The notes under the pieces were generated by a model that did not search any database, was not told where the DNA came from, and was given only the letters and a program-made list of their open reading frames with translations. This document shows, one piece after another, positions 17,508-26,511 of a stretch of DNA of 64,000 nt. Source of the DNA: Cognataquiflexum gelatinilyticum. GTDB lineage: Bacteria; Bacteroidota; Bacteroidia; Cytophagales; Cyclobacteriaceae. Position numbers and translations under genes: made by a program. The first letter of the stretch is position 1. Every line of letters starts with the position of its first letter. The stretch spans positions 1,031,472 to 1,095,471 of the forward strand of contig NZ_JANAEZ010000001.1 of assembly GCF_024813435.1 (NCBI RefSeq), given 5' to 3'.

Positions 17508-17539
17508 AGATTTCTCAGTCGTACCTCCTTCGAAATGAC
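17508..17539 (-). repeat. Hairpin repeat element, copy 3 (inverted)
   Basis: On the minus strand it reads GTCATTTCGAAGGAGG onward and ends in AGAAATCT. The stem is ATTTC (17510-17514) with GAAAT (17532-17536). Together with copy 2 it makes an inverted pair of the kind seen in REP/BIME elements. Confidence 0.7.
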
Positions 17540-17660
17540 TAGTGTAGGCTCTTTCTTGACTTAACGCTGTTATTGCTGACTGCGACTGCCAACTTTTCTC
17601 GTTTCTCGCCTCTTTTCCATTCTTCATTATTAATTCAGAATTTACTCTTCCCACCTCCCC

Positions 17661-18920
17661 TCATTTTCCCCTAATTATCTCAACCGGATCGACCCCACTC
17701 GCCTTGCGGGCAGGGAAATATCCGGCAAAATACGTCGTCACAATACTGAATATCGCCGCGATGATATAATACTTCGGGTTAAAATCTACCGGAAAGGTCT
17801 TGACGGTGGGAAGGGCCTCAGTTTCAAAAGGTATCCGCTCAATCCCTAATCCTGCCATAAAGCCGAGTATCAATCCAATGGATCCTCCAACAAAACCGAT
17901 GGTCAAGGCGATGGTGATGAAAATATTATTCACATCCCTACCCGAAAAGCCAATGGCCTTCAGGATGGCGATGGTATCCATTTTTTCATAAATCATCATG
18001 TTCAGGATATTGTAAATCCCAAATCCTGAAACAATCAGCAACGTAATCCCCACGGCATAGCTGATCAAAGTTCTGATATTTGTTCCTGTTTCAAACTGTG
18101 CATTGACTGTTTGAATGTCATCCGCATCTATCCCAAAGATATCTCGGTAGTCTCTTGCCATTTCGGGAGCAAGGTTAAAATCCTTCAATTTGACTTGGAT
18201 ATCAGTCACGTAGGAAGCGGTTTCTCCAAGCATTTTCTGGACGGTGCCTATGGAGGCATAAGATTGGACATTGTCCAAATCTCCCAAGCCAGACTGGTAA
18301 TAACCCACCACCTTCAATTGAACCCTGTTGCCCTGTGAAGTAGTCGCTTGAATGACATCTCCTATTTCGGCCATCATCCGGTCCGCTGCCCCTTTTCCCA
18401 AAATGATGCTGTTGGATGTATTTTTAAGGTCTATATAATTTCCTGCTGTCACATAATCTGTGAAGGCAAAAAGTTTGCTTTCAGCTTCGACATCTATGCC
18501 GTTGATGACACCGGTGATATCAATGGTTCCGACATTGTAAAAAACCTGTGCGGATAACTTTGGTGCCACACCCAAAACCCTTGGATCCTCTTCAAGTGTC
18601 CTGATAATGGCCTCATTGTTATAAATGCTTAAGCGGCTGGCAGCGGGTTTGACCGACCTGATGATATTGTAAAAATTGCTGAATTCATCGGCAAGGTCGA
18701 TTGGCTGGTTGACCGATGGTTTGATTTCGTTGTAAAATCGGATGTGCGGAGTCCTGTTGAGGATTAAGCCATCCAAGAGTTTGTTCAAGCCATTCATAAA
18801 TCCCAGCAAAGCCACAAACATCGTAATGCTAAAAACCACCCCGATGGCGGCAATCATGGTTTGTTTGAACCGGGCAAGCATCAGCGCCTTGGCTATTTCT
18901 ATGATGAGGGAAACTTTCAT
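17661..18920 (-). CDS. ABC transporter permease (MacB/FtsX family)
   Basis: A 419-residue inner-membrane permease of the MacB/FtsX/LolC group. It has an N-terminal membrane helix (about residues 15-40), a large periplasmic MacB-type domain (residues about 45-280) and three C-terminal helices starting at TLISYAVGITLLIVSGFGIYN. The coupling-helix region TIAILKAIGFSGRDV and the C-terminal YFPARKASGVDPVEIIRGK are characteristic. Its start overlaps the adaptor stop by four bases (ATGA), so the two are coupled. Likely a tripartite exporter for lipoproteins, peptides or toxic compounds; the substrate is unknown. Confidence 0.92.
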   Translation of the reverse strand: MKVSLIIEIAKALMLARFKQTMIAAIGVVFSITMFVALLGFMNGLNKLLDGLILNRTPHIRFYNEIKPSVNQPIDLADEFSNFYNIIRSVKPAASRLSIYNNEAIIRTLEEDPRVLGVAPKLSAQVFYNVGTIDITGVINGIDVEAESKLFAFTDYVTAGNYIDLKNTSNSIILGKGAADRMMAEIGDVIQATTSQGNRVQLKVVGYYQSGLGDLDNVQSYASIGTVQKMLGETASYVTDIQVKLKDFNLAPEMARDYRDIFGIDADDIQTVNAQFETGTNIRTLISYAVGITLLIVSGFGIYNILNMMIYEKMDTIAILKAIGFSGRDVNNIFITIALTIGFVGGSIGLILGFMAGLGIERIPFETEALPTVKTFPVDFNPKYYIIAAIFSIVTTYFAGYFPARKASGVDPVEIIRGK

Positions 18921-20005
18921 TTGACAGGTTTGATTACTGAGGTTGTCTCATCTATCCCTTCCAGTATTTCTGCTTTTTGTAGATCTTTGAGTCCCAATTT
19001 GACCGGTAAGGTATCACCTGCAGCATTGATCACAAAAGCATCATTCAGGATAAAAGACCTTGGCAAAATCAGCGCGTCTTCCTTTACTTCTATCACAATA
19101 TTAGCTTCAAGGGTGAGATTGGGATACAAAACAGGAGGTGCATTTACAAAAACCCCTTCCACCAAAAAACTCTTCGAAGATTCATTCATCAAAGGATTGA
19201 TTTTGGACACTACCGCCTCGAATGTCTCTCCTCTGTAGCTATCCATGGTCACAATTATTTTTTGACCATGTTTGACTTTGACGATATCGTATTCATCCAC
19301 CTGCATTTCCAAAACAAACTCATCAGCACTTCCCAACACAGCCAAGGGGGTCTGCGCATTGACCATTTCACCCTTTTCTTTGAGCAAATCATAAACCCTT
19401 CCGTTTACCTCACTTTTCAGGACAAGGTCACTTTCCAGGGCTTTGGAGATAGAGAGGTTTTTGGCAGCGCTTTTTTCGTTGTATTCTATTTCCCTTTTGA
19501 CATCCTGATAGATCAGCTTGGCACTTTGGTAGGCATTTCGTGAATTTTCGAAGGCCAGTTGTCTTTGTTCCAAATCAACAGCGGATCCCACTCCCTGTTC
19601 TTTCAACCTTCTTTGCCTTTCATAAAGCAGGGAATCGTTCCGCCATTTATTTTCGGCATTTTCAATGTTGTTTTCCAATTCTCGTAGCCGGGATTGATTC
19701 GCTTTTCGGTCTGCAAATGCCCGTGTCAGTTCGGCATTTTCCCTATTCAGCCTGGCAGTTTCATTGTAAATGACCAAAATCGGGCTTCCAATTTTTACGG
19801 AGTCACCTTCACTGACAAAGATCTCCTGAACAATTCCGTTTGCATTGGCGAAAGCTTGGTATTGGTTTTTAGCTTTGATGAGACCGGAGGCGTAGACTGA
19901 TTCCGAGATACTTTCTCTTTTTGGATTAATGGTCTCTTCTGAAGATTGGCACGAAAAAGTAAAAACCGCTATACAACTTAAAAAAATAATAATAAAGTAT
20001 TTCAT
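18917..20005 (-). CDS. Periplasmic adaptor (membrane fusion protein) of the ABC exporter
   Basis: A 362-residue HlyD/MacA-type adaptor that bridges the permease to an outer-membrane channel. It has a lipoprotein signal (MKYFIIIFLSCIAVFTFSCQ), a lipoyl/barrel-sandwich half (GIVQEIFVSEGDSVKIGSPI), a coiled-coil hairpin (about residues 80-165, NRENAELTRAFADRKANQSR) and the returning half (VNGRVYDLLKEKGEMVNAQT). ATG 20005 starts the signal peptide exactly; the in-frame ATG eight codons earlier is less likely. No TolC-like gene is nearby. Confidence 0.9.
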   Translation of the reverse strand: MKYFIIIFLSCIAVFTFSCQSSEETINPKRESISESVYASGLIKAKNQYQAFANANGIVQEIFVSEGDSVKIGSPILVIYNETARLNRENAELTRAFADRKANQSRLRELENNIENAENKWRNDSLLYERQRRLKEQGVGSAVDLEQRQLAFENSRNAYQSAKLIYQDVKREIEYNEKSAAKNLSISKALESDLVLKSEVNGRVYDLLKEKGEMVNAQTPLAVLGSADEFVLEMQVDEYDIVKVKHGQKIIVTMDSYRGETFEAVVSKINPLMNESSKSFLVEGVFVNAPPVLYPNLTLEANIVIEVKEDALILPRSFILNDAFVINAAGDTLPVKLGLKDLQKAEILEGIDETTSVIKPVK

Positions 20006-20068
20006 ATGAGACAGGTTTGATGACCTCAATTTACAGGATTATTGTGAATAATATTTAATGCAGTTTTC

Positions 20069-20854
20069 TTAATTCCCCATTTTCCCAATCATCCACTCGC
20101 CCAATTTTGGAAAATGCTGACCGATAAAAGCGATAAATTTGCCATGTCCGGTAAAGACAAAGGATTTTCTCCTCTTTAATATTGCATTGACCATAACCTT
20201 CGCGGCTTTGTCCGTTGGCCACATGAGATTTTTCGGTCTTGGGTCATTAATTTCAGGATGAAACACACCGGCATTGTCCACCCTCGTGATATCGGAATCT
20301 ACAAATCCCGGATGGATTACCGTACAGCTTACACCCGTGCCTTTCAATTCCAACTGCAAAGTCTGTCCGATAGAACGGACGGCAGCTTTAGATGCACCAT
20401 AGGCACCGGTTTTGGGATTGGGTACATAAGCGGCCACACTCCCAATAAGCACCAACCTTCCTTTACTTGCTTTCAAATGAGGAATCGCAGACTTGGCTGT
20501 CATCGCCAGTCCCGTGACGTTGCCATCCATCTGCCTCCGCCATTCTTTTGCAGACAAGTCTTCAATCTTGCCAAAAACACCAAACCCTGCATTGGCAACA
20601 GCCACATCCAGACGCCCATAATGGTGGATGACCTCCTGAACAGCTTTTTCGATTTCAGATTCCTCAAGTACGTCACAGGGAACCAAAAAACCTTCGGCTC
20701 CTAATGCCTTTACTTGATTCAGAACTTCTTCAAGCTTATCAACCCTTCTTGCGCTTAGGGCTAGTTTTGCCCCCTGCTTTGCAAATTCAAAGGCCATGTA
20801 CTTCCCCAATCCTGAGGAAGCTCCTGTTATCCAGATGACTTGGTTTTGGAACAT
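20069..20854 (-). CDS. Short-chain dehydrogenase/reductase (SDR)
   Basis: A 261-residue classical SDR. The NAD(P)-binding motif TGASSGLGKYMAFEF is at the N-terminus, with NAG in VAVANAGFG, the catalytic serine in IGSVAAYVPN and the Y-x-x-x-K pair in TGAYGASKAAVRS. The ALSARRVDKLEEV segment after strand 2 has a basic residue typical of NADP preference. The substrate is unknown. It lies downstream of the oligopeptidase gene but is separated from it by a terminator and repeats, so it is probably its own unit. Confidence 0.88.
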   Translation of the reverse strand: MFQNQVIWITGASSGLGKYMAFEFAKQGAKLALSARRVDKLEEVLNQVKALGAEGFLVPCDVLEESEIEKAVQEVIHHYGRLDVAVANAGFGVFGKIEDLSAKEWRRQMDGNVTGLAMTAKSAIPHLKASKGRLVLIGSVAAYVPNPKTGAYGASKAAVRSIGQTLQLELKGTGVSCTVIHPGFVDSDITRVDNAGVFHPEINDPRPKNLMWPTDKAAKVMVNAILKRRKSFVFTGHGKFIAFIGQHFPKLGEWMIGKMGN

Positions 20855-20860
20855 TTTTGT

Positions 20861-20930
20861 AGATATGAGATTTAAGACTTAAGACATGAGACTGACTAGG
20901 ATTAAAATTTAAAATAAGGTAGAAAAAAAT
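20861..20930. repeat. GAGATTTAAGAC-word spacer upstream of the SDR gene
   Basis: Plus-strand text ATGAGATTTAAGACTTAAGA followed by CATGAGACTGAC and then AAAATAAGG/GAAATAAA words. It is the same style of spacer as at 13.85 kb, again a few bases upstream of a minus-strand start codon. Confidence 0.55.
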
Positions 20931-20935
20931 TGAAA

Positions 20936-20972
20936 TAAAAAAGCATCAATCCCCATAAAAAGGATTGATGCT
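20936..20972 (-). terminator. Rho-independent terminator of the oligopeptidase gene
   Basis: Perfect 11-bp arms AGCATCAATCC (20942-20952) and GGATTGATGCT (20962-20972). On the minus strand the hairpin is followed by TTTTTTATTTC. It lies 56 bp beyond the stop codon at 21028. Confidence 0.85.
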
Positions 20973-21027
20973 ACAACTATTTCGCCGAAGGCGTATTTCT
21001 ATGTATTTCGCTCTGATTGAGCTTATT

Positions 21028-23163
21028 TCATTTTGTAATCCCAAGAATATCAAACACAAAAGCATACTCCAAAGCCAACTCTTTTAGGCTTTCAAACCTT
21101 CCGCTCGCACCCCCATGTCCCGCATCCATATTGGTTTTGAGGAAAAGTCGGTTCTTGTCAGTTTTTTTGGTTCGGAGTAGAGCTACCCATTTTGCAGGTT
21201 CCCAATATTGTACCTGTGAATCATGAAGACCGGTAGTGGCTAAGATATTTGGATAATCCTTTGCCTCCACATTATCATAAGGAGAATAGGAAAGCATATA
21301 TTCGTATTGCTCCTGAATGTTTGGATTTCCCCACTCCTGCCACTCAAAAGTGGTCAATGGAATAGTCTCATCCATCATGGTAGTGATGACATCGACAAAA
21401 GCTACTTGGGCAATGATACCACGGTAAAGCTCAGGTGCCATGTTGGCGATCGCTCCCATAAGCAATCCTCCTGCACTTCCACCCGAGGCAAAGAGTTTGT
21501 CTTTGGCCACATATTGGTTATCCTGAAGCCATTTGGAACAATCGATGAAGTCATTGAAGGTATTCTTCTTATTCATCATCTTGCCATCCTCATACCAATC
21601 TCCACCCATTTCCTGACCGCCTCGGACATGCGCAATGGCATAGACAAAACCCCTGTCCAACAGACTCAATCTTGAACTGCTGAAGTAAGCATCCATGGAA
21701 GCTCCATAAGAGCCATAACCATAAATCCATCCTGGAGAGGTCCCGTCTTTCTTGAATTGATCTATTCTATAAACAATGGACAACGGGATCCGCTTTCCGT
21801 CACGGGAAGGAACCATGATCCTTTCAGTCTTGTAATTTGCTTTGTTAAAATCCCCCAAGACAGGCTGCTCTTTCATCAGATTTTTTCCCTTGGTTTCCAT
21901 GTCATAGTCGTAAGTGGAATTTGGCGTGGTCATTGAAGTATAGGAATACCGCAAAGTCTTAGTTTCAAACTCAGGATTATAACCGATCCCTGCAGAATAA
22001 GCAGGCTCTTCAAATACCATCTGATGTTCCGAATTGTCAGCCCACTTGATGATGCGGATATTGGCAAGGCCCTCTAAGGTCTCCTGGACAGCGTAATAAT
22101 CCTTGAAATATTCCACGCCTTCTAAGAAAACATCTGCCCTATGTGGGATCAAATCTTTCCAATTGGCGACGGCTGGATCTGCAACAGGTGCTTCTGCTAA
22201 TCGGTAATTGACTGCATTCAAGTTGGTGTAGATGTTGAATTTATCGCCAATAGCATGGTCCACGCTGTATTGTACATTGTCCTGCACCGGAGCGATAAGC
22301 TTTGGCTTGCCGGGATTATCTGCATCCATGAAGAGGGAATAAGAGGCATCCGTACGGCCTGAACCGATAATGATGTATTTCTTGGATTTGGTGATTCCGA
22401 CGCCGCAACTCAAAGTCTGGTCTTTTTCCTCAAACACTACCTCATCTTTGGAGGAGTCTTGACCAAGGATATGCCGCTTCACCTGAAAATTTCTCAGCGT
22501 AACCGGATCAGGAATAGAGTAGAAAAAGGATTTGTTATCATTGGTCCAGACTGCCGAACTTCTGATGTTTTCGATTTTGTCAGGAAGTATTTCTCCGGTA
22601 CGGAGGTCTTTGATCATCACGGTGTAGAAATTTCTACCCACCGTATCCATGATGATGGCGGCGAGGTTATGGTCAGGGCTTACTGAAGAAAAAAAGTTGA
22701 GGAAAGATTTTCCTTTTCCCAATTCATTGCCATCCATGATGATTTCTTCAGCACCTTCGAGAGAGCCTTTTTTCCTTGCATAAATCGGATATTCTCCCCC
22801 TTCCACATAGCGGGTATAGTAATAATAATCATCCAGCTTGTACGGAACAGACGAATCGTCCTCTTTGATCCTTGCGCGCAATTCATTGAACAACTGATCC
22901 TGAAAACCTTTGGTGTGCGCCATCATGGTGTCGATATAGGCATTTTCAGCATTCAGGTAATCTATGACTTCAGGGTTTTCACGGTCATTGAGCCAATAAT
23001 AATTGTCTACTCTTTTGTGTCCGTGTTTGGCTGTGATTTCAAACGGTTTGACTGTAGCCAAAGGCGGTGCTACATCAGGTAAAGTTGATTCCGGTTTTTC
23101 CGGGGAACATGCGATACTCATTCCTGTGAGGATAATTAAAATGGTTTGGATTGATTTATTCAT
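21028..23163 (-). CDS. S9 family peptidase, oligopeptidase B-like lipoprotein
   Basis: A 711-residue exported prolyl-oligopeptidase-family enzyme. The signal MNKSIQTILIILTGMSIACS ends in a lipobox, so it is probably anchored in an envelope membrane. A beta-propeller domain covers about residues 100-430. The C-terminal alpha/beta-hydrolase domain has the nucleophile in ASGGSAGGLLMG, with the catalytic histidine in AGHGGASGRFE. Full-length domain order (HGHKRVDNYYWLNDRENPEV at the N-terminus) is that of oligopeptidase B, which cleaves after basic residues in short peptides. Cleavage specificity here is inferred. Confidence 0.92.
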   Translation of the reverse strand: MNKSIQTILIILTGMSIACSPEKPESTLPDVAPPLATVKPFEITAKHGHKRVDNYYWLNDRENPEVIDYLNAENAYIDTMMAHTKGFQDQLFNELRARIKEDDSSVPYKLDDYYYYTRYVEGGEYPIYARKKGSLEGAEEIIMDGNELGKGKSFLNFFSSVSPDHNLAAIIMDTVGRNFYTVMIKDLRTGEILPDKIENIRSSAVWTNDNKSFFYSIPDPVTLRNFQVKRHILGQDSSKDEVVFEEKDQTLSCGVGITKSKKYIIIGSGRTDASYSLFMDADNPGKPKLIAPVQDNVQYSVDHAIGDKFNIYTNLNAVNYRLAEAPVADPAVANWKDLIPHRADVFLEGVEYFKDYYAVQETLEGLANIRIIKWADNSEHQMVFEEPAYSAGIGYNPEFETKTLRYSYTSMTTPNSTYDYDMETKGKNLMKEQPVLGDFNKANYKTERIMVPSRDGKRIPLSIVYRIDQFKKDGTSPGWIYGYGSYGASMDAYFSSSRLSLLDRGFVYAIAHVRGGQEMGGDWYEDGKMMNKKNTFNDFIDCSKWLQDNQYVAKDKLFASGGSAGGLLMGAIANMAPELYRGIIAQVAFVDVITTMMDETIPLTTFEWQEWGNPNIQEQYEYMLSYSPYDNVEAKDYPNILATTGLHDSQVQYWEPAKWVALLRTKKTDKNRLFLKTNMDAGHGGASGRFESLKELALEYAFVFDILGITK

Positions 23164-23183
23164 AGCTGCTGGAGAATAGTGCG

Positions 23184-23191
23184 CAAATATA
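23184..23191 (-). promoter_or_regulatory. Possible -7 element of the oligopeptidase promoter
   Basis: The minus strand reads TATATTTG, a match to the Bacteroidota -7 consensus TAnnTTTG, 20 bp upstream of the start codon at 23163. A clear -33 TTTG at the expected spacing is not present, so this is tentative. Confidence 0.45.
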
Positions 23192-23231
23192 GGAAAATGA
23201 TATTTGGGATACAGCGCTATTTTTGGGCTGT

Positions 23232-24575
23232 CTATTTTCTTACAAAAGGCTGAATCCTGCTATAAGTGAGGCACCTCCATAGCCATTCCAAGGGTCCGAA
23301 AAGAAAATATTTTAACCATATTGGGCTGACGATCAATTGAAAAATCCAGATTCCAATGACCAAATAATAGAGTTGGTAATATTCCCATTCGGCATATTGG
23401 TTCAATCCATATCCGAAAAACACCAAGCTACAAATCACAGTATGCATGATATAATTGGTAAATGCCATCTGACCCACTGCCCTCAGCCCATTCATCAACC
23501 TCGTTAGATAACCGGCCTGATAGATCAACATCACCAAAGCAACATGAGCCATCATAATAGCGATCCGTTGAAAATCGTAAATTAAAGAAACCCAATTAAC
23601 CGCATGCTCCTCAATGTGTTTTAATCCCGACTCGACATTCGGAAAATGGATTGTATTGTAAACAAAGGCGAAAATTACCAAAGGAAGACCGATTCCATAA
23701 CCAATCAAAACAGTCTTTTTGTATTGCGCTTTGGTCCATTTGAGTGTCAGAAAACCCCATTTATAAAGCGCTATGCCCAGCATCATCAACGCCAACATGT
23801 CCCAAATACTAAAAATCAGGTATTTGAACTGACCATCCCAGGATTTTGGCCTGATGTAGCTCGCGACCTCTGGGTAGCTTCCTTTCATCAAAGCGGTATG
23901 TTCGGCCGCCTCTTCCTTGTTTGGGATAAACTCTTTCTGGATTTCTGTCCATTCCATGACGATGGAATCCTGAGTTGGGCTGAGTGCAATTCCCTGGTCC
24001 TGCAGTGTTTTCACTTCTTTGTATTCCAGGTATGTTCCCCTGATATTTTGCATAAATAGGGTATTGGCAACAAAACCGATAATCGCCACAATCGGAACAC
24101 CCAAGGCAAGGTATTTGGGTTTCATTTTCCTAAACAAAAAAGCCAGCATCCCAATTACTCCATAGAAATAAAGGATATCTCCGATCCACAGTAGAATATG
24201 CGCATGGATCAATCCGAATATGGTCAACCAGATCATCCTTTTGTAAAAAAGCCAGGTGGCAGATTTCCCTGCTTTTTCTTTGTTGGAGGTAAAAAGTATG
24301 ATTCCGGCCCCAAAAACCATTGAAAAAAGCGCACGCATCTTTCCTTCAAAAAACACTGTATTGACAGCATTTACCCAAAAGTTGGTATTGGAAGTATCCT
24401 GCACCCAAGCTTCATCAAAGTACTCCGCCATGGCAAAATAGGGTATGTTCAAAATCAGAATTCCCAAAAGTGCAACTCCCCTGATGATGTCAATAATGTC
24501 AATCCGGTCAATAAGGACTGAAGGTTTTGCTGATTGGTCAACCAATTCAGTTTCGGTGGTGGTTTGTAGGGACAT
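23232..24575 (-). CDS. DUF418 domain membrane protein
   Basis: A 447-residue polytopic membrane protein. The N-terminal RIDIIDIIRGVALLGILILN motif and the C-terminal DUF418 region (about residues 270-440, with GQMAFTNYIMHT and FGPLEWLWRCLTY) define the family. About ten hydrophobic segments are visible. These proteins are thought to be transporters or acyltransferase-like membrane proteins, but no reaction has been established. It stands alone on the minus strand, 68 bp below the oligopeptidase start. Confidence 0.85.
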   Translation of the reverse strand: MSLQTTTETELVDQSAKPSVLIDRIDIIDIIRGVALLGILILNIPYFAMAEYFDEAWVQDTSNTNFWVNAVNTVFFEGKMRALFSMVFGAGIILFTSNKEKAGKSATWLFYKRMIWLTIFGLIHAHILLWIGDILYFYGVIGMLAFLFRKMKPKYLALGVPIVAIIGFVANTLFMQNIRGTYLEYKEVKTLQDQGIALSPTQDSIVMEWTEIQKEFIPNKEEAAEHTALMKGSYPEVASYIRPKSWDGQFKYLIFSIWDMLALMMLGIALYKWGFLTLKWTKAQYKKTVLIGYGIGLPLVIFAFVYNTIHFPNVESGLKHIEEHAVNWVSLIYDFQRIAIMMAHVALVMLIYQAGYLTRLMNGLRAVGQMAFTNYIMHTVICSLVFFGYGLNQYAEWEYYQLYYLVIGIWIFQLIVSPIWLKYFLFGPLEWLWRCLTYSRIQPFVRK

Positions 24576-24705
24576 GGTTAAAAAGGTTTATAGTCAGCTA
24601 GTTAACAAAAAAAATAATCAAAATATAAACTCAAAAGAAGAAAATTTTTCATCATTAAATGTTAAAATTCCTTGGGTTTAATTTTGACCTTACAAACATA
24701 ACAAA

Positions 24706-24725
24706 CAAAAAGAGAGCGATCTCTC
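24706..24725 (-). terminator. Rho-independent terminator of the S10 peptidase gene
   Basis: GAGAG (24712-24716) and CTCTC (24721-24725) flank a CGAT loop. On the minus strand the stem is followed by TTTTTGTTTG. It lies 34 bp beyond the stop codon at 24759. Confidence 0.7.
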
Positions 24726-24758
24726 GCCCTCCTTTTAATCAAAAATCAAAATCCCAAA

Positions 24759-26264
24759 TCAATGAGTCGTATCCTTGATAAAGTCCGCCAAATCTTTCTT
24801 GAATTTTTGGAGCGATGGCATGTGGGTATAGAACATATGACCTCCCTCATAATACGTCATGATGATGTTTTTTCTGATTTCAGGTCTCAGGTTCATTTGG
24901 TCAATGGTGTGTTCCACTCCATAAAACACAGTAGCCAAATCGTAGTAGCCGTTCATAAGCAGCACTTTTACATTTGGGTCTTTGTTCATGGCATCCGCCA
25001 TATCGATGGCCGTATTCACTGAAATCATACTGCCCCAACCTTCATTCCCTCGGTGTGACCAATCCCATTTAAATCCAGGTGAAGCATAGGCGGAAGTTTT
25101 GTAGGTCAGTTTTTTGCTTACACCCAAATCTCTGTGCAAGTAATCCAAGAATCCTGTGGTATAGGCAGGCGAAATGGCATCGCTTTGAGGATCCGTAATA
25201 GCATATTGATTTTGAGGCATAGGATTGATGCCTTTGAATCTGGAATCCAATCGGCCGACTGTCATGCCCTCTTCTCTGAGCAATTCATTGAAAAATTCAC
25301 TGGCTGTCATCCTTAGGTTATTTCTATTCCAAATATCCTTTGATATTCCTGTATAATTTTCCATTTTTTCGGCCACACTGTTTTTATCTGCAGGACTGAG
25401 TCTTCCTCCTTTAAACAAAGCCGGCAAATAATCCTGTTCGGTAAATTTTCTCACTTCATCGACAAAAGCTTCCAAGTTGGGGTTTTTGTTGGGAATCTTG
25501 TCATGATACCAAGCAGTAGCAGCATAGGATGGGAAATGAATAAGGTAGGAAGTACTTTCTTGGACAGGAAAAGCCAATGACCTGATATCAAATACCGAAG
25601 AAACCATGACCACACCATTGAGGGCATATCCTTTGTCCAATAAATAACTCATGACTCCGGCATTTCTGAATGTTCCATAGCTTTCACCCAACAAATACTT
25701 TGGTGATTGCATCCGGTCATATTCTTTCAAAAACTGCATGATGAACAAACTAGTAGATCTGATATCTTGATCCACCCCCCAAAAATCCTTTCCCTCCGCC
25801 TTTCCGATCGGCATGCTCAACCCTGTTCCAATAGGATCCATCATCACCACATCAGCTACATCGAGAATGGAATAATCATTGTTGACCAATTCATAAGGTG
25901 CAGCCGGGGTATATCCCGGATCGTTGACAACGATTCTTTTTGGGCCCATCACACCCATGTGCAGCCAATAGGAAGAGGAACCTGGGCCACCGTTAAATGA
26001 AAAAATAATCGGTCTCTTAGATGGTCCATCTTCTTTGAAATAAGCTGTGAAGCCATGCAAGGCAATTGGTTCATTGTTTTCATCTCTAAGCTGAAGTGTG
26101 CCTGCCCTTGTTTTGAGGCTGTGGGTGGTACCGTTGATTTTGACAGTTTGGGTAGAAGTGAATACCTCACCTTCAGGTATGGGTTTTTCAGCCGGTTTTT
26201 CCTGTGCATTGATAGGGAATGCAAACAGAACAAAAACATAGACAAATAGTATGGATTTTTTCAT
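24759..26264 (-). CDS. S10 family serine carboxypeptidase-like protein
   Basis: A 501-residue exported peptidase of family S10 (carboxypeptidase Y-like). It has a signal peptide (MKKSILFVYVFVLFAFPINAQ). The oxyanion/substrate motif is FSFNGGPGSSSYWLHMG, the nucleophile is in LLGESYGTFRNAG, the aspartate in LLMNGYYDLATVF and the histidine in YYEGGHMFYTH, so the triad is complete. S10 enzymes remove single residues from peptide C-termini, typically in the periplasm. It probably works with the other exported peptidases in this window in peptide scavenging. Confidence 0.92.
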   Translation of the reverse strand: MKKSILFVYVFVLFAFPINAQEKPAEKPIPEGEVFTSTQTVKINGTTHSLKTRAGTLQLRDENNEPIALHGFTAYFKEDGPSKRPIIFSFNGGPGSSSYWLHMGVMGPKRIVVNDPGYTPAAPYELVNNDYSILDVADVVMMDPIGTGLSMPIGKAEGKDFWGVDQDIRSTSLFIMQFLKEYDRMQSPKYLLGESYGTFRNAGVMSYLLDKGYALNGVVMVSSVFDIRSLAFPVQESTSYLIHFPSYAATAWYHDKIPNKNPNLEAFVDEVRKFTEQDYLPALFKGGRLSPADKNSVAEKMENYTGISKDIWNRNNLRMTASEFFNELLREEGMTVGRLDSRFKGINPMPQNQYAITDPQSDAISPAYTTGFLDYLHRDLGVSKKLTYKTSAYASPGFKWDWSHRGNEGWGSMISVNTAIDMADAMNKDPNVKVLLMNGYYDLATVFYGVEHTIDQMNLRPEIRKNIIMTYYEGGHMFYTHMPSLQKFKKDLADFIKDTTH

Positions 26265-26386
26265 TTTGGGGTGGTTTTTAAATGAATTGATTCGAAAAGC
26301 AAGCTAATAAAATCTAAAGGCAAAATAAGAACAGAACAAAAATTTTAAATCCAAGAGGCAGAAATTCAGAGATGTTGATGTTCAAA

Positions 26387-26423
26387 GCCGTTTCACAAAC
26401 GTTTATAATCGATTAGAAACGAC
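26387..26423. promoter_or_regulatory. Palindrome cluster between the S10 peptidase and ssb genes
   Basis: The arms GCCGTTTC (26387-26394) and GAAACGAC (26416-26423) are inverted with one mismatch. Between them lie two perfect palindromes, AAACGTTT (26397-26404) and TAATCGATTA (26406-26415). This symmetry in a divergent intergenic region suggests an operator, though no regulator is known. TAATCG also occurs in the palindrome ahead of SusC (60807-60822). Confidence 0.4.
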
Positions 26424-26511
26424 AAACTACCGACTAACAGAAAGCTTATTACGGAAATTTGAACTATTGCTTGATAAACAGGCAGTTTTCATTTAACCAA
26501 AACAAAAAAAT

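Larger units (their letters stand above)
17311..17660. repeat. Repeat-filled gap inside the ABC exporter operon
   Basis: This 350-bp gap has no convincing gene. From 17311 to about 17420 it holds the CA-rich leader element (plus strand: GTTGTAGTTGTTGTAATGG words, then TTGTCTGCTTCGCGTTGTCG). From 17458 to 17539 it holds two oppositely oriented hairpin repeats. From about 17585 it has a pyrimidine-rich spacer like that at 1.4 kb. A plus-strand frame through the first part would encode only a valine-rich low-complexity peptide and is rejected. Confidence 0.75.
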
